Assembly (NCBI GenBank): GCA_020721255.1
Contig: DYND01000016.1
Coordinates: forward strand, 1 to 33,814
Reading direction: 5' to 3'
Length of the DNA stretch: 33,814 bases
Source: Chlorobium chlorochromatii
GTDB lineage: Bacteria > Bacteroidota > Chlorobiia > Chlorobiales > Chlorobiaceae
Positions 16,586-25,100 of this stretch are shown here, piece by piece. The first letter of the stretch is position 1; each line of letters opens with the position of its first letter. The notes below the pieces were generated by a model. It was given only the letters and a program-made list of their open reading frames with translations, had not been told where the DNA came from and searched no databases. The translations under genes and the position numbers were made by a program.

Positions 16586-17035
16586 ATGCTCAAAGTAAAG
16601 ATAGTTCGCCTTAACAAGCAAGCGATAGTGCCCGTTTATGCTACAGCTCATGCTGCAGGAATGGATATTTCCGCTTGCCTCAATGCACCAGTTACCCTGC
16701 AACCATTTTCAACAGCATTAATCCCCTCAGGCTTTGCTCTTGAATTACCCGAAGGCTATGAGGCTCAGCTTCGTCCAAGAAGCGGACTTGCCTTACGTTC
16801 AATGATATCACTGCCAAACTCGCCTGCTACGATTGATGCCGATTATCGTGGTGAAGTGAAGGTGATTCTTGTCAACTATGGAAAAGAGCCCTTTACGGTT
16901 TCGCATGGCGACAGAATTGCCCAGATGGTGGTGGCAAAAGTTGAGCAAGTACAGTTTGATGAGGTTGCAGAGCTTGGTACAACGGTTCGTGGAGAAGGGG
17001 GATTTGGCCACACAGGAACCGGTGTGCAACAATAA
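16586..17035 (+). CDS. dut: Deoxyuridine triphosphatase (dUTPase)
   Basis: Dut hydrolyses dUTP to dUMP and so limits uracil in DNA. All five motifs of the trimeric enzyme are present: [41 protein letters not shown] and [10 protein letters not shown]. From the ATG at 16586 ([11 protein letters not shown]) the product is 149 residues, the usual size. The open frame continues upstream to 16508, but the extra residues are unlike the family and overlap the bshB1 start, so I reject the longer form. Confidence 0.96.
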   Translation: MLKVKIVRLNKQAIVPVYATAHAAGMDISACLNAPVTLQPFSTALIPSGFALELPEGYEAQLRPRSGLALRSMISLPNSPATIDADYRGEVKVILVNYGKEPFTVSHGDRIAQMVVAKVEQVQFDEVAELGTTVRGEGGFGHTGTGVQQ

Positions 17036-17063
17036 CAACAGGGGAGTGAATCAGGCAGATATG

Positions 17064-17114
17064 TGTCATACTGAGCGAAGCGTGATTGTGGTTTTATGCT
17101 TCGCTCAACGTGAC
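17064..17114. repeat. Inverted repeat of the 'TGAGCGAAGC' class
   Basis: TGAGCGAAGC (17072-17081) is the exact reverse complement of GCTTCGCTCA (17098-17107), and GTCA/TGAC lie just outside. It sits between the convergent dut and CsmH-like genes and may terminate both. The arms match a type of dispersed repeat (variants of GTCATTCTGAGCGAAGCG) that I know as common in Bacteroidota and relatives. Confidence 0.6.
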
Positions 17115-17135
17115 GTATTTGAGCATGCGGTTGTT

Positions 17136-17933
17136 TTACATTCTCTTTTGTGAAGAAGGCTGAACAACTATGTTTTTAGCAGTCTGCTGTGCTGAAGTAT
17201 TGAAAGCCACTTTCTGTACTACTGGTTGAGCTGGAGCAACTACCACCTCTTTTGCAGCAATTTCCTGAACGGGAGCTGCGGCAATTTCTTTCGGGGTAAA
17301 GCGAATTTCGGTGACATCTTTCTTCGTACGATTGCCCATCATGTTTGGCATACCAGGTATTCCCGGCATGAATGAGTTGTTCATGAGCTGCCCTAATCCT
17401 GCGCTTACGTTATTGAACAGATTCTGCACCTGATTAGTGCTTCCTGCGGCATTCAGATTTTCAAGCAAGTTCGTCCATAATTTGCCAAGTTCCTGAAACG
17501 AGTTCTGACCTGAATTCAGCGTTGTGGTTACGCTGTTGAGAATCTCCTGAACAGGCTGTGAATTAATCGTTGAGTTAACGCCTTCAATCAGTTGTCCAGT
17601 TGCAGAACTTACTGAGTTAATCACTCCCTGAATAGATTCAGGATTGATTGTTGCTGTAACGTTTGTAATGATTTGTCCGGTAACGGTATTGACCGAATTC
17701 AGAACTCCTTGAACTGGTTCAGAGTTTATGGTGGAGTTTACACTCTCAAGAATCTGTTCAGTTGCTGAACTTACCGAGCTGATAGCTTCCTGCACTGATA
17801 TAATAGTTGAGTCAATCAATGCTCCCATGTTGCCGATAAGATGTGCCATGTCGCCATTTCCAACGCCGGCTCCTGTATTGTTTGAGACAGGCGAAACTGC
17901 TCCTGCTGCTTTGTTTAGCTCTTCTGCTGCCAT
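17136..17933 (-). CDS. Putative chlorosome envelope protein CsmH-like, with tandem 27-residue repeats
   Basis: This protein of 265 residues has no cysteine. It starts with a Gly/Ala/Asn-rich segment (1-35), then GALIDSTI, then three exact-length 27-residue repeats (47-73, 74-100, 101-127) and a partial fourth (128-140). Each repeat follows the pattern VQxxxxSVxxxTxQIIxxVxxTIN. A Met/Pro/Gly-rich stretch (MPGIPGMPNMMGNR) and a Val/Ala/Gln-rich tail follow. The repeats resemble the C-terminal half of the 65-residue protein at 14333, consistent with the idea that CsmH joins a CsmB/F-like part to another domain. The role would be structural, in the chlorosome envelope. The family call rests on composition and this resemblance, not on a search. 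Confidence 0.6.
   Translation of the reverse strand: MAAEELNKAAGAVSPVSNNTGAGVGNGDMAHLIGNMGALIDSTIISVQEAISSVSSATEQILESVNSTINSEPVQGVLNSVNTVTGQIITNVTATINPESIQGVINSVSSATGQLIEGVNSTINSQPVQEILNSVTTTLNSGQNSFQELGKLWTNLLENLNAAGSTNQVQNLFNNVSAGLGQLMNNSFMPGIPGMPNMMGNRTKKDVTEIRFTPKEIAAAPVQEIAAKEVVVAPAQPVVQKVAFNTSAQQTAKNIVVQPSSQKRM
17553..17795 (-). repeat. Three 81-bp in-frame coding repeats in the CsmH-like gene
   Basis: Codons 47-127 consist of three units of exactly 27 codons, with a partial fourth ending near 17514. Shared residues include Gln at unit position 2, 'SV' at 7-8, T at 12, Q at 14 and TI at 22-23. The DNA of the units has diverged more than the protein, which suggests old duplications kept by selection rather than recent slippage. 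Confidence 0.8.
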
Positions 17934-18048
17934 AAGTATGATAAGTTAATGATAAAGAATCGAATAAATTTTTTTGAATATAAGAACTTATTTCTTAAGT
18001 CGTTCACCTCTTCATTCTATTTTGGACAGCACTCTCTTTTTGCTCTTT

Positions 18049-18741
18049 TCAGACAATATTTTCTCGGTAAAAACGGATCATTTCCTCCTGTGGAAAACCC
18101 AATGCGTTCATCAGATGCAGTGCACCAAACATTGCCTGAAGCTGGATAATGCCATTGGCATGGTACTTCCGGGCTGATGTAGTAACATCTTTGTCGAGAA
18201 TGTGGAATTGCGAACATTGCTCAATTCTTGCAATAATATCGTAATCTTCCATAAGAAGAAGTTGCTCGTTGAATCCTCCAATCGCCTGAAAAAGCTCTTT
18301 TGTGATAAAGAGTGATTGATCGCCTCCACGGCAGATCATCAGCGGAAACTGTGTACACCATCCAAAAAAGCTCATCAGAGGATGGTTGTCATCAAAGCGC
18401 ATTCTGAAGCATCCGGCCTGTTTTCCTGTAGCCACTGACAAACGAATATCTTCGATAAATGTTGCCGGTGGCACGGTATCGGCATGCAGAAAGTAGAGTA
18501 TAGCACCTTTGGCCAAACGGGCGCCATTGTTCATTTGTTGTGATCGTCCTTTTGCGCTGTTACCGATGATAACCGGAAAGCGTGAGAGAATGCAGGGGGT
18601 GGTATCGGTACTCGAGTCACTGACAATAATCTCCACTTCCGGAGTGTTTTCTGTCAGGCGAAGCAGTTGCTCTATTGTTTCTGCAATAATGCTCTCTTCA
18701 TTGCAGGTCGGTATAATAATGCTTATGGTTTGCATGTCCAT
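18049..18741 (-). CDS. TIGR04283-family glycosyltransferase (arsenosugar-type), GT2 fold
   Basis: The N-terminus ISIIIPTCNEESIIAETIEQL and the segment IIVSDSSTD are typical of GT-A fold family 2 transferases, and ILYFLHADTVPP supplies the DxD-like metal site (HAD). RGGDQSLFITKELFQAIGGF matches the 'rSAM/selenodomain-associated transferase 2' family as I know it. These genes sit beside ArsS and are proposed to act in arsenosugar assembly. The start ATG at 18741 lies inside the end of the preceding gene (19-bp overlap); ATG at 18735 is an alternative. It is the last gene of a four-gene minus-strand run. Confidence 0.85.
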   Translation of the reverse strand: MDMQTISIIIPTCNEESIIAETIEQLLRLTENTPEVEIIVSDSSTDTTPCILSRFPVIIGNSAKGRSQQMNNGARLAKGAILYFLHADTVPPATFIEDIRLSVATGKQAGCFRMRFDDNHPLMSFFGWCTQFPLMICRGGDQSLFITKELFQAIGGFNEQLLLMEDYDIIARIEQCSQFHILDKDVTTSARKYHANGIIQLQAMFGALHLMNALGFPQEEMIRFYRENIV

Positions 18742-19340
18742 AATGCACTTTTTTTAAGGTCATCATACGTGTCGATATCCGACAGTTCTTGCAGCAGTTG
18801 ATACCGGATATGTAATTTCTGCATCATTGCTACGCTCTCTTCAAGCACCGATGAAGTGCTCCATTGCCGATTCAAAAATATTTCAGGCACAGGCCGCCGC
18901 ATTCCAATGAGGTAAAACCCACCATCAGTGGCTGGGCCAATCACGGCATCCGAGTCCTCAAGCAGAGTAAATGCCTCTTCAATAATCTCCGTAGTGAGTT
19001 CATAGCAGTCTGTTCCAATCAGCACAATACGGTTGAAACTCTTGGCACATCCATTCTCGATAGTGTGCAACATTCTCTCTCCAAAATCATTGCCTTGCTG
19101 TAATGCAGTGTTGAACGTGCTGGTAAGAAAAATATTGTTCGTGGAGGTGGGAATAAAGCTCGAGTAATAAACAATCCGTTCGGCTTGAACGTGTGCCGTA
19201 ATTCGTGCGGTATGGCATCGGAGAGTTTCATAAACTTCCAAAGCCTTTTCATTGCCGATAGAGCGAGCCAGGCGGGTTTTGACCATTCCAGCTTCTGGAT
19301 TTTTGGTCAAAATAATGAGCAACCGCCTGCTTTTATTCAT
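18723..19340 (-). CDS. TIGR04282-family glycosyltransferase/nucleotidyltransferase (arsenosugar-type)
   Basis: From the ATG at 19340 (MNKSRRLLIILTKNPEAGMV) the protein is 205 residues. KNPEAGMVKTRLARSIGNEKAL, RIVLIGTDCYELT and DAVIGPATDGGFYLIGM are typical of the 'rSAM/selenodomain-associated transferase 1' family (DUF2064). The ATG overlaps the arsS stop as ATGA, so the two are coupled. A longer reading to 19382 is rejected because it runs into arsS. The role is inferred from the family and neighbourhood. Confidence 0.85.
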   Translation of the reverse strand: MNKSRRLLIILTKNPEAGMVKTRLARSIGNEKALEVYETLRCHTARITAHVQAERIVYYSSFIPTSTNNIFLTSTFNTALQQGNDFGERMLHTIENGCAKSFNRIVLIGTDCYELTTEIIEEAFTLLEDSDAVIGPATDGGFYLIGMRRPVPEIFLNRQWSTSSVLEESVAMMQKLHIRYQLLQELSDIDTYDDLKKSALWTCKP

Positions 19341-20383
19341 AGCAGGCAACCTTGGCAGCTTGAGCCGGCTCCGGCAGTGCATCCAAAACAGTGCTGACCA
19401 AGAGTAATCCGGCGTTTGCGGAGTGTCTCGGCGTTGAATTCACGGATGTGCTGTGGAGCATCACTGGTCACCGGTAAATGGAGCATCTGGTTGAAATCAC
19501 AGTCGTGTAATGTTCCATTCCAGCCGACAGAAATGGTGTTTCTACACATCAGGTTGTTGACGGCATTATGGTTAAAGTTGCCCGAAAGAAGTGCCATATA
19601 GTCGCAATACTGGTCATGAGCTACCAGATCGTTCAGAAAACGACTTACCGGCATGTTGGTGATAGTGTAAAGATGGCTGAACACTATGCCGTATGTTTCA
19701 AGCAAATGCTTTCGGTATGCTTGCTCCAGATGTTGTTGAGCTTCTGGTAAAAATGCACCACCCGGATTATAAACAAGGTTGAGGTTGAGATTTTCCTCAG
19801 CCTTGCCATACCCGATGTTGTTGAGCAGTTGCAGTGCTGCAATGGAGCGCTCGAATACGCCAGTACCGCGTATGGAATCCACTGTTGCTTTGGTCGTGCA
19901 GGGTAGTGAAGCAATAATGGTGACTCGTTGATCCTTAAGAAACTCGGGAATATCGCTGTATTTATTCTCGCCTGTGAGCAATGTAAGATTTGAGCGAACA
20001 AGAATTTCAGCATCTGGTTTTGTTGCTCTGAGGTTTGCAATAAACCATCGGAATTCGGGGTTCATTTCAGGAGCGCCACCGGTAATGTCGATAGTTTTTA
20101 TTGAGCTGTTACGAAGCGCATCAATGCAGAACTCCATCGTCTCGCGTGTCATCACCTCCCGACGTTCCGGTCCGGCATCAACATGGCAGTGGCGGCAGCG
20201 CAGGTTACAAATATATCCTGTGTTGATCTGCAGAATATCAATATTGGTTGGGTAAAGCGGATATTCTCCAGTTTCAGCGAGTTTGCTATTGAAGGGAGGA
20301 ATGCCACAAGTATTTTTTTCAAGAAATATTACTTGTTCTTCTGGCGAGCTCTGTGGCGAAATTCGTTGTTCATTGTTGGGCAT
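19337..20383 (-). CDS. arsS: Radical SAM protein ArsS (arsenosugar biosynthesis type)
   Basis: The 348-residue protein has the radical SAM cluster motif CNLRCRHC (C59, C63, C66) after TNIDILQINTGYI. It also has HVDAGPERREVMTRETM and ITGGAPEMNPEFRWFI, and the Cys-rich C-terminus (CFGCTAGAGSSCQGC) of the ArsS/DUF3641 family. In this family a 5'-deoxyadenosyl group is thought to be transferred to dimethylarsenite on the way to arsenosugars. Some members carry selenocysteine; here the cysteines are ordinary codons. No arsM methyltransferase is present in the window. The gene starts 14 bp after crtQ ends and overlaps the next gene by ATGA. Confidence 0.85.
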   Translation of the reverse strand: MPNNEQRISPQSSPEEQVIFLEKNTCGIPPFNSKLAETGEYPLYPTNIDILQINTGYICNLRCRHCHVDAGPERREVMTRETMEFCIDALRNSSIKTIDITGGAPEMNPEFRWFIANLRATKPDAEILVRSNLTLLTGENKYSDIPEFLKDQRVTIIASLPCTTKATVDSIRGTGVFERSIAALQLLNNIGYGKAEENLNLNLVYNPGGAFLPEAQQHLEQAYRKHLLETYGIVFSHLYTITNMPVSRFLNDLVAHDQYCDYMALLSGNFNHNAVNNLMCRNTISVGWNGTLHDCDFNQMLHLPVTSDAPQHIREFNAETLRKRRITLGQHCFGCTAGAGSSCQGCLL

Positions 20384-20397
20384 AGCACAAGTAATTT

Positions 20398-21759
20398 TCA
20401 GCTTCCAAAACGGTTGAGCAGTTTTTCAGCAACAAGTTTTCCGCTCAGTGCAGCGCCCTCCATTGAAGCCAGATAATGCTGATCGGTGTAATCGCCAGCA
20501 AGGAAAAAGTTTTTGATCGGGCTGATCTGGTCAGGGCGGAACTGATCCACATCCGGTACAGCTTTGTACACCGACTGAGGGATTTTGACAATGGTGGATT
20601 TCAGTAATTTTGCGTCGCGAGCTTTGGGGAAGCGGTTATGAACTTCTTTTACCAGAAGATCGGTAATAACATCGTTCGGCATATCGAGCAGTTGATGTGC
20701 CGGCGCAAGAACTAAGCTGAGTACGCTGCCGCCATTGGCACTCCCCGTTCCGTTCTGGAAGTCCTCCGGGCAAGTGAGCGACACATCAGCAAAGGTTGCA
20801 AACAGTGTTCCTTGCGAAAACATCAGATTATCAACGTCCGTAATTTTTCGGTCGAACCAGAGCTGGCAGTTTGCTACAGGGCTGCCAACAAATTGATGCA
20901 GATTGCGGAAATACTTGTGCGTTAACCATTGCACTGGCACAATTTTCTTGACATTGTGCACCGGTAGAGCGGAAATGTAGGCATCAGCAACAATTTTGTG
21001 ACCATCTTTCAGTACGGCCTCTTTGATGGTGTTGTCGCTGTTCAGTTCGAATCGGTTCAATTTTGCATCCACAAAAATGCGCCCACCCTTGCTTTGAATA
21101 TATTGGCGCATTGGCTCAATCATAGAATCGCCAGGGTTTTTACGGAAAAAGGCGAACTTGGTGGCAGTGTAGTTTGTACCAAAATAGTTGAAAATTGTAA
21201 TCATCGGCCGTGCGCTGATGATGTTTGGCTCAATAAAATTCATGGCCAGTGCAATGGCACGCCACAGTTTCTGCAGTGAGTGTTCCGATGCTCCTTTTCT
21301 GTGATGCCATTCGGAATAGGTCATACTATCCTGACTGCGGAAGTAGGCTTCATTACCGGTAAGCGCTGGATATAAGCCTTTTATAAGCGAAATTTTATCC
21401 CAGAGTGTCAGAAAATCAGTTTGCAGGCAGCCAACAACTTCACCCCACGGACTTGGAAGATTAGCTTTTTTGAACACTGATTGCTTTCCATTCTCTTCGG
21501 CATAAATCAGAGAGTGTTCTTTCCATTGATAGTTATCTCCAGCACCGACTCGTTTCAGATAGCTCTGAAGCTGTTCGTAACCACCGAAAACAATGTGCAA
21601 CCCCGATTCAATGGAGTCACCATCACTATCTTTCCATACAGAAACCTTACCGCCAAGAACTTTGCGTTTTTCATAAATCTCTACGGTGTGACCTTTATCG
21701 ACAAGCTCAATGGCTGCGGCTAAGCCAGCTACTCCAGCGCCAAAAATTGCTATTTTCAT
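20398..21759 (-). CDS. crtQ: Plant-type carotenoid desaturase, probably zeta-carotene desaturase
   Basis: This FAD-dependent desaturase has 453 residues, with the dinucleotide fold IFGAGVAGLAAAIELVDKGH at the N-terminus followed by EIYEKRKVLGGKVSVW. The C-terminus has the carotenoid-desaturase signature FFLAGDYTDQHYLASMEGAA. The middle part (WRAIALAMNFIEPNIISARP, TIFNYFG) is closer to plant zeta-carotene desaturase as I recall it, while the C-terminal motif also resembles phytoene desaturase (CrtP). I favour CrtQ. In green sulfur bacteria this step leads from phytoene towards lycopene and then chlorobactene. The gene leads a minus-strand run with arsS and two transferases. Confidence 0.82.
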   Translation of the reverse strand: MKIAIFGAGVAGLAAAIELVDKGHTVEIYEKRKVLGGKVSVWKDSDGDSIESGLHIVFGGYEQLQSYLKRVGAGDNYQWKEHSLIYAEENGKQSVFKKANLPSPWGEVVGCLQTDFLTLWDKISLIKGLYPALTGNEAYFRSQDSMTYSEWHHRKGASEHSLQKLWRAIALAMNFIEPNIISARPMITIFNYFGTNYTATKFAFFRKNPGDSMIEPMRQYIQSKGGRIFVDAKLNRFELNSDNTIKEAVLKDGHKIVADAYISALPVHNVKKIVPVQWLTHKYFRNLHQFVGSPVANCQLWFDRKITDVDNLMFSQGTLFATFADVSLTCPEDFQNGTGSANGGSVLSLVLAPAHQLLDMPNDVITDLLVKEVHNRFPKARDAKLLKSTIVKIPQSVYKAVPDVDQFRPDQISPIKNFFLAGDYTDQHYLASMEGAALSGKLVAEKLLNRFGS

Positions 21760-22220
21760 CTCTGCTTATAAAAATCTGTACTCATTTCATAAATGGTAAG
21801 CAGCGTCTCTTATTACTTTCATTATCAGCTTGTGCGTATGGCGCAGTGGTGTTGATTATGATGTTTTCTACCAATGAATTTGCTGCTATAGTCAAGGAAA
21901 AACGGAAGATATTGAAATTTTTCCGATTTGGAAGCGACTCTCTGTTCAGAAGCCTTTTCTCCATGGCATACTTTATTGAATTATGGGGATGTTCTGCAGG
22001 AATTATAATTATTAGCAATGGTACGATGATTTTTTTTTGATAATTTAAGTTTCTGGTGCATAGTAACAGAAAACTGACGTCACTTATTGCGATGTTCACT
22101 TCGTTACTCTTCCTAAATTTGTTAAGGTTTTCTCCAAAAATGTCGCTTCTTTTTAAAGAGGCAATTGGTTTTTTCTTACTTTTTTGTAATTTCTTTCAAC
22201 GTTGAAATCAAAAAATCATT
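21760..22220. promoter_or_regulatory. 461-bp divergent intergenic region between crtQ and lrp
   Basis: No convincing gene is seen; the short open frames here have no homology cues or ribosome binding sites. The region must carry the crtQ promoter (leftward) and the lrp promoter (rightward). Notable sequence is AT-rich, including a T9 run near 22029 and a 14-bp perfect palindrome just before the lrp start (22194-22207). Confidence 0.5.
22194..22207. promoter_or_regulatory. Palindrome immediately upstream of the Lrp-type regulator, possible autoregulatory operator
   Basis: TTTCAACGTTGAAA is a perfect 14-bp palindrome ending 13 bp before the ATG of the Lrp/AsnC gene. Lrp-family proteins commonly repress their own gene by binding palindromic sites near the promoter. 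Binding here is inferred from position and symmetry. Confidence 0.5.
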
Positions 22221-22745
22221 ATGTCTGGTCACCTTGATTTGATCGACCTTAAAATTATTGAGTCACTTGGCGAAAACGGCAGAGTTCGACTGAGTGAGCT
22301 TGCCGAAGTGGTAGGTCTTTCAATTCCATCGGTGAGTGAACGGCTTGATAAGTTGCAGAAAAATGGCATTATCAAGGGTTTCAGCATGGAGGTTGATGAG
22401 CGTCAGCTTGGTTTCGACATACACGCATTTGTACGAGTCATTGTGGATTCATCACGTCACTATAAGTCATTTATGGAGCATGTGATGAAAGAAGAGGAGA
22501 TTATGGAGTGCTATTCAGTGACTGGCGAGGGATCTCATATTTTGAAGGTGATGACGCATAACACCTCGTCACTTGAGCAATTTCTTGCAAGAATACAGAG
22601 TTGGCCAGGCGTACTTGGTACGAATACGAGTTTTGTGCTTTCTCAATTAAAGAAAAATAAAAAGATTTCTGCGGAAATTGTTCGTAAAAATCTTCAGGAT
22701 CGTCAAGTACTTGTTACGTTTGATGAGAAGAAGTCAAAAAAATAA
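22221..22745 (+). CDS. Lrp/AsnC-family transcriptional regulator
   Basis: The N-terminal helix-turn-helix is seen as LDLIDLKIIESLGENGRVRL and SIPSVSERLDKLQKNGIIKG. A RAM ligand-binding domain follows (HAFVRVIVD, EIMECYSVTGEGSHILKV, LEQFLARIQSWPGVLGTNT). The C-terminus has about 35 extra residues rich in Lys. This family senses amino acids and controls nitrogen metabolism. The gene lies 74 bp upstream of glnN on the same strand, so it probably regulates glutamine synthetase and itself; the target is inferred from position. There is no clear Shine-Dalgarno. Confidence 0.9.
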   Translation: MSGHLDLIDLKIIESLGENGRVRLSELAEVVGLSIPSVSERLDKLQKNGIIKGFSMEVDERQLGFDIHAFVRVIVDSSRHYKSFMEHVMKEEEIMECYSVTGEGSHILKVMTHNTSSLEQFLARIQSWPGVLGTNTSFVLSQLKKNKKISAEIVRKNLQDRQVLVTFDEKKSKK

Positions 22746-22819
22746 GGCAGGTTTTCATTGTTCGTTGAGTATAAAAAGATGTTGTCTTATACGCAAATAA
22801 TTAACAATAGGAGGGTTTT

Positions 22820-24964
22820 TTGAAAAGCGATAGTAAGATTCCGGTATCGACCTATTTTGGTGCGATGACCTTTGATCACAAAGCTATGCGTGCAAAACTG
22901 CCGAAAGAGGAGTTTACCGCACTGCAGGATACCATCAAAGCTGGGAAAAAAATAACTGCTGAAATTGCTGGTGTTGTAGCTCATGGTATGAAAGAGTGGG
23001 CAATGGAAAATGGGGCTACCCACTATACGCATTGGTTTCAGCCAATGACTGGCTCAACCGCTGAAAAGCATGATGCGTTTTTATCAATTGACCGTGATGG
23101 TACACCAATTGAGCGTTTTTCCGGTGAGCAGCTTATTCAGGGTGAGCCTGATGCATCAAGCTTCCCATCCGGCGGAATGCGCACAACGTTTGAAGCGCGT
23201 GGTTATACCGCGTGGGATCCTTCAAGTCCGGCATTTTTGATGCGAGGTGGCAAAGATTTAACGCTTTGCATTCCAACCGTTTTTATCTCTTATCACGGTG
23301 AAGCGCTTGATGCTAAAACGCCACTGCTTCGCTCAATGGAAGCGGTCAGCAAGTCTTCTATCAGATTACTTGAAGTACTTGGTGTGAGCGGTGTCAAACG
23401 AGTTAAAACCGTTGCCGGTATTGAACAGGAATATTTCCTCGTCGATAAAAAATTCTACTCTGAGCGCCCCGATCTTGTCATGTGCGGTCGCACTCTTCTT
23501 GGTGCTCTTCCTCCAAAAGGTCAGCAGCTTGAAGATCACTATTTCGGCTCTATTCCTGACCGTGTGCTTGAATTCATGCAGGATGTTGAGCATGAACTTT
23601 ATCTGCTTGGTATTCCGGCCAAGACGCGTCATAACGAGGTTGCACCGCATCAATTTGAGATTGCCCCAATTTTTGAAGAGGCCAATATTGCGGTTGACCA
23701 TAACCTGCTGGTCATGGAGGTTATGCGTAAAATTGCAGATAAAAAGGGATTTGCCCTGTTGTTGGCTGAAAAACCTTTTGCCGGTATCAACGGTTCAGGT
23801 AAGCATAACAACTGGTCGATTGGTACTGATACCGGTATCAATCTTCTTGATCCGGGTGATACTCCTGAAAAGAATGTTCATTTCCTTGTTTTTCTCGTTG
23901 CTGTTTTGAACGGTGTGTACAAGAGGGCTGACGTTCTCAGAATGTCTATATCGAGTATGGGTAACGATCACCGTCTTGGTGCCAACGAGGCTCCTCCGGC
24001 TGTTGTTACCGTTTTTCTTGGCGAGTTGCTTGAGAGGGTGCTCGACGCCATCGAGAGTGGCAAGGTTGACCTGAAAACTGAAAAGCAGGTGCTCAATCTT
24101 GGTCTTTCACAGGTTCCTGTGGTAAACAAGGATTACACCGATCGTAATCGTACCTCTCCGTTTGCCTTTACAGGTAACAAGTTTGAGTTCAGGGCTGTTG
24201 GCTCTTCTCAGGCAGCTTCAGTGCCGAATATGGTGCTGAATACGCTTATGGCAGAGGCTGTTGATGAAATTTCTGATGCCATTCTTGCTAAAATGGAGGC
24301 AGGCAAAGAGAGAGATTTGGCAATTCTTGAGACTCTTCGCGAGCAGATTACCGCAACGAAACCAATTCGCTATCAGGGCGATAACTATGCTGAAGCTTTG
24401 CAGCAGGCAGCCAAGGAGAGAGGGCTTCCAAATTTGAAGAACACTCCGCAAGCGCTCAGAACTCTGCTCAGAAAAGATGTTCAAGAGATGTACACCAAAT
24501 ATGGTGTTTTAACTGAACAGGAAATTGAAGCGCGGTTGCATATTCGCCTCGAACGCTATATCAAGGGTATTGATATCGAAGCACGCACGTTGCAACTTAT
24601 GCTGAAGACCTTTGTTATTCCTGATGTTTCAGAATATCAGGGAAGTATAGGCAGCTCATTTAATAATCTGCTTGCTGCGGCTGAGGCAATCGGACTATCC
24701 GAAAAGGCGCTCAAGAGTCAGGCTGATCATCTTAAAATGCTGGCTGAAAATCTCTCTACATTGATTGATATGTCGGCTGAGCTTGATGAGGCTATCGAAA
24801 AAATAGAGACTCTTGACACTGAGTTTGACAAAGCCGATTATTGTGCCGACACACTGCTTCCGTTCATGTTGGAAATACGAGTTGTTGCCGACAGGCTTGA
24901 GCAGGTTGTTGATCGCAGTCGCTGGCAGCTTCCGACTTATTCGGAAATGTTGTTTGAGCACTGA
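22820..24964 (+). CDS. glnN: Glutamine synthetase, type III
   Basis: This 714-residue protein is the large type III enzyme, which makes glutamine from glutamate, ammonia and ATP. Motifs seen are EQEYFLVD (metal binding), RHNEVAPHQFEIAPIFEEAN, FAGINGSGKHNNWSIGTDTG and RLGANEAPPAVVTVFLG. The N-terminus (PVSTYFGAMTFDHKAM) and the long helical C-terminus (about residues 580-714) are particular to type III. The start is TTG at 22820, set by a perfect AGGAGGG 4 nt upstream; the non-ATG start may tune its level. The adjacent Lrp-type regulator and the downstream terminator suggest a small nitrogen-control unit. Confidence 0.95.
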   Translation: MKSDSKIPVSTYFGAMTFDHKAMRAKLPKEEFTALQDTIKAGKKITAEIAGVVAHGMKEWAMENGATHYTHWFQPMTGSTAEKHDAFLSIDRDGTPIERFSGEQLIQGEPDASSFPSGGMRTTFEARGYTAWDPSSPAFLMRGGKDLTLCIPTVFISYHGEALDAKTPLLRSMEAVSKSSIRLLEVLGVSGVKRVKTVAGIEQEYFLVDKKFYSERPDLVMCGRTLLGALPPKGQQLEDHYFGSIPDRVLEFMQDVEHELYLLGIPAKTRHNEVAPHQFEIAPIFEEANIAVDHNLLVMEVMRKIADKKGFALLLAEKPFAGINGSGKHNNWSIGTDTGINLLDPGDTPEKNVHFLVFLVAVLNGVYKRADVLRMSISSMGNDHRLGANEAPPAVVTVFLGELLERVLDAIESGKVDLKTEKQVLNLGLSQVPVVNKDYTDRNRTSPFAFTGNKFEFRAVGSSQAASVPNMVLNTLMAEAVDEISDAILAKMEAGKERDLAILETLREQITATKPIRYQGDNYAEALQQAAKERGLPNLKNTPQALRTLLRKDVQEMYTKYGVLTEQEIEARLHIRLERYIKGIDIEARTLQLMLKTFVIPDVSEYQGSIGSSFNNLLAAAEAIGLSEKALKSQADHLKMLAENLSTLIDMSAELDEAIEKIETLDTEFDKADYCADTLLPFMLEIRVVADRLEQVVDRSRWQLPTYSEMLFEH

Positions 24965-24988
24965 ACTGTTTCGATGCTTGGAAAAGAG

Positions 24989-25016
24989 AAGGCTCGCGTA
25001 TGCGGGCCTTTTTTTT
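24989..25016 (+). terminator. Rho-independent terminator after glnN
   Basis: AAGGCTCGC (24989-24997) pairs with GCGGGCCTT (25002-25010), with one U-G pair and a GTAT loop, followed by a run of T. It lies 25 bp after the glnN stop codon. Confidence 0.9.
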
Positions 25017-25100
25017 GCGAAAAATTATGTTGCAAAGGTTGCCTGAAGCTTTATTTTTACTCTACCTTACAGTTTTTTCTGAACAATAATCCCGAACAAT

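Noticed and set aside
21747..22099. Two overlapping short open frames (97 and 105 residues) in the crtQ-lrp gap
   Set aside because: They lie opposite each other in AT-rich divergent promoter DNA, have no ribosome binding site and no recognisable domain.
22769..22792. GTATAA...TTATAC inverted repeat between lrp and glnN
   Set aside because: Only 6 bp per arm in AT-rich DNA with no T tract; too weak to call a terminator or operator.
23391..23909. 172-residue plus-strand open frame inside glnN
   Set aside because: It is an alternative frame within a gene whose own frame has full glutamine synthetase motifs; its sequence is Leu/Arg-rich and shows no domain.
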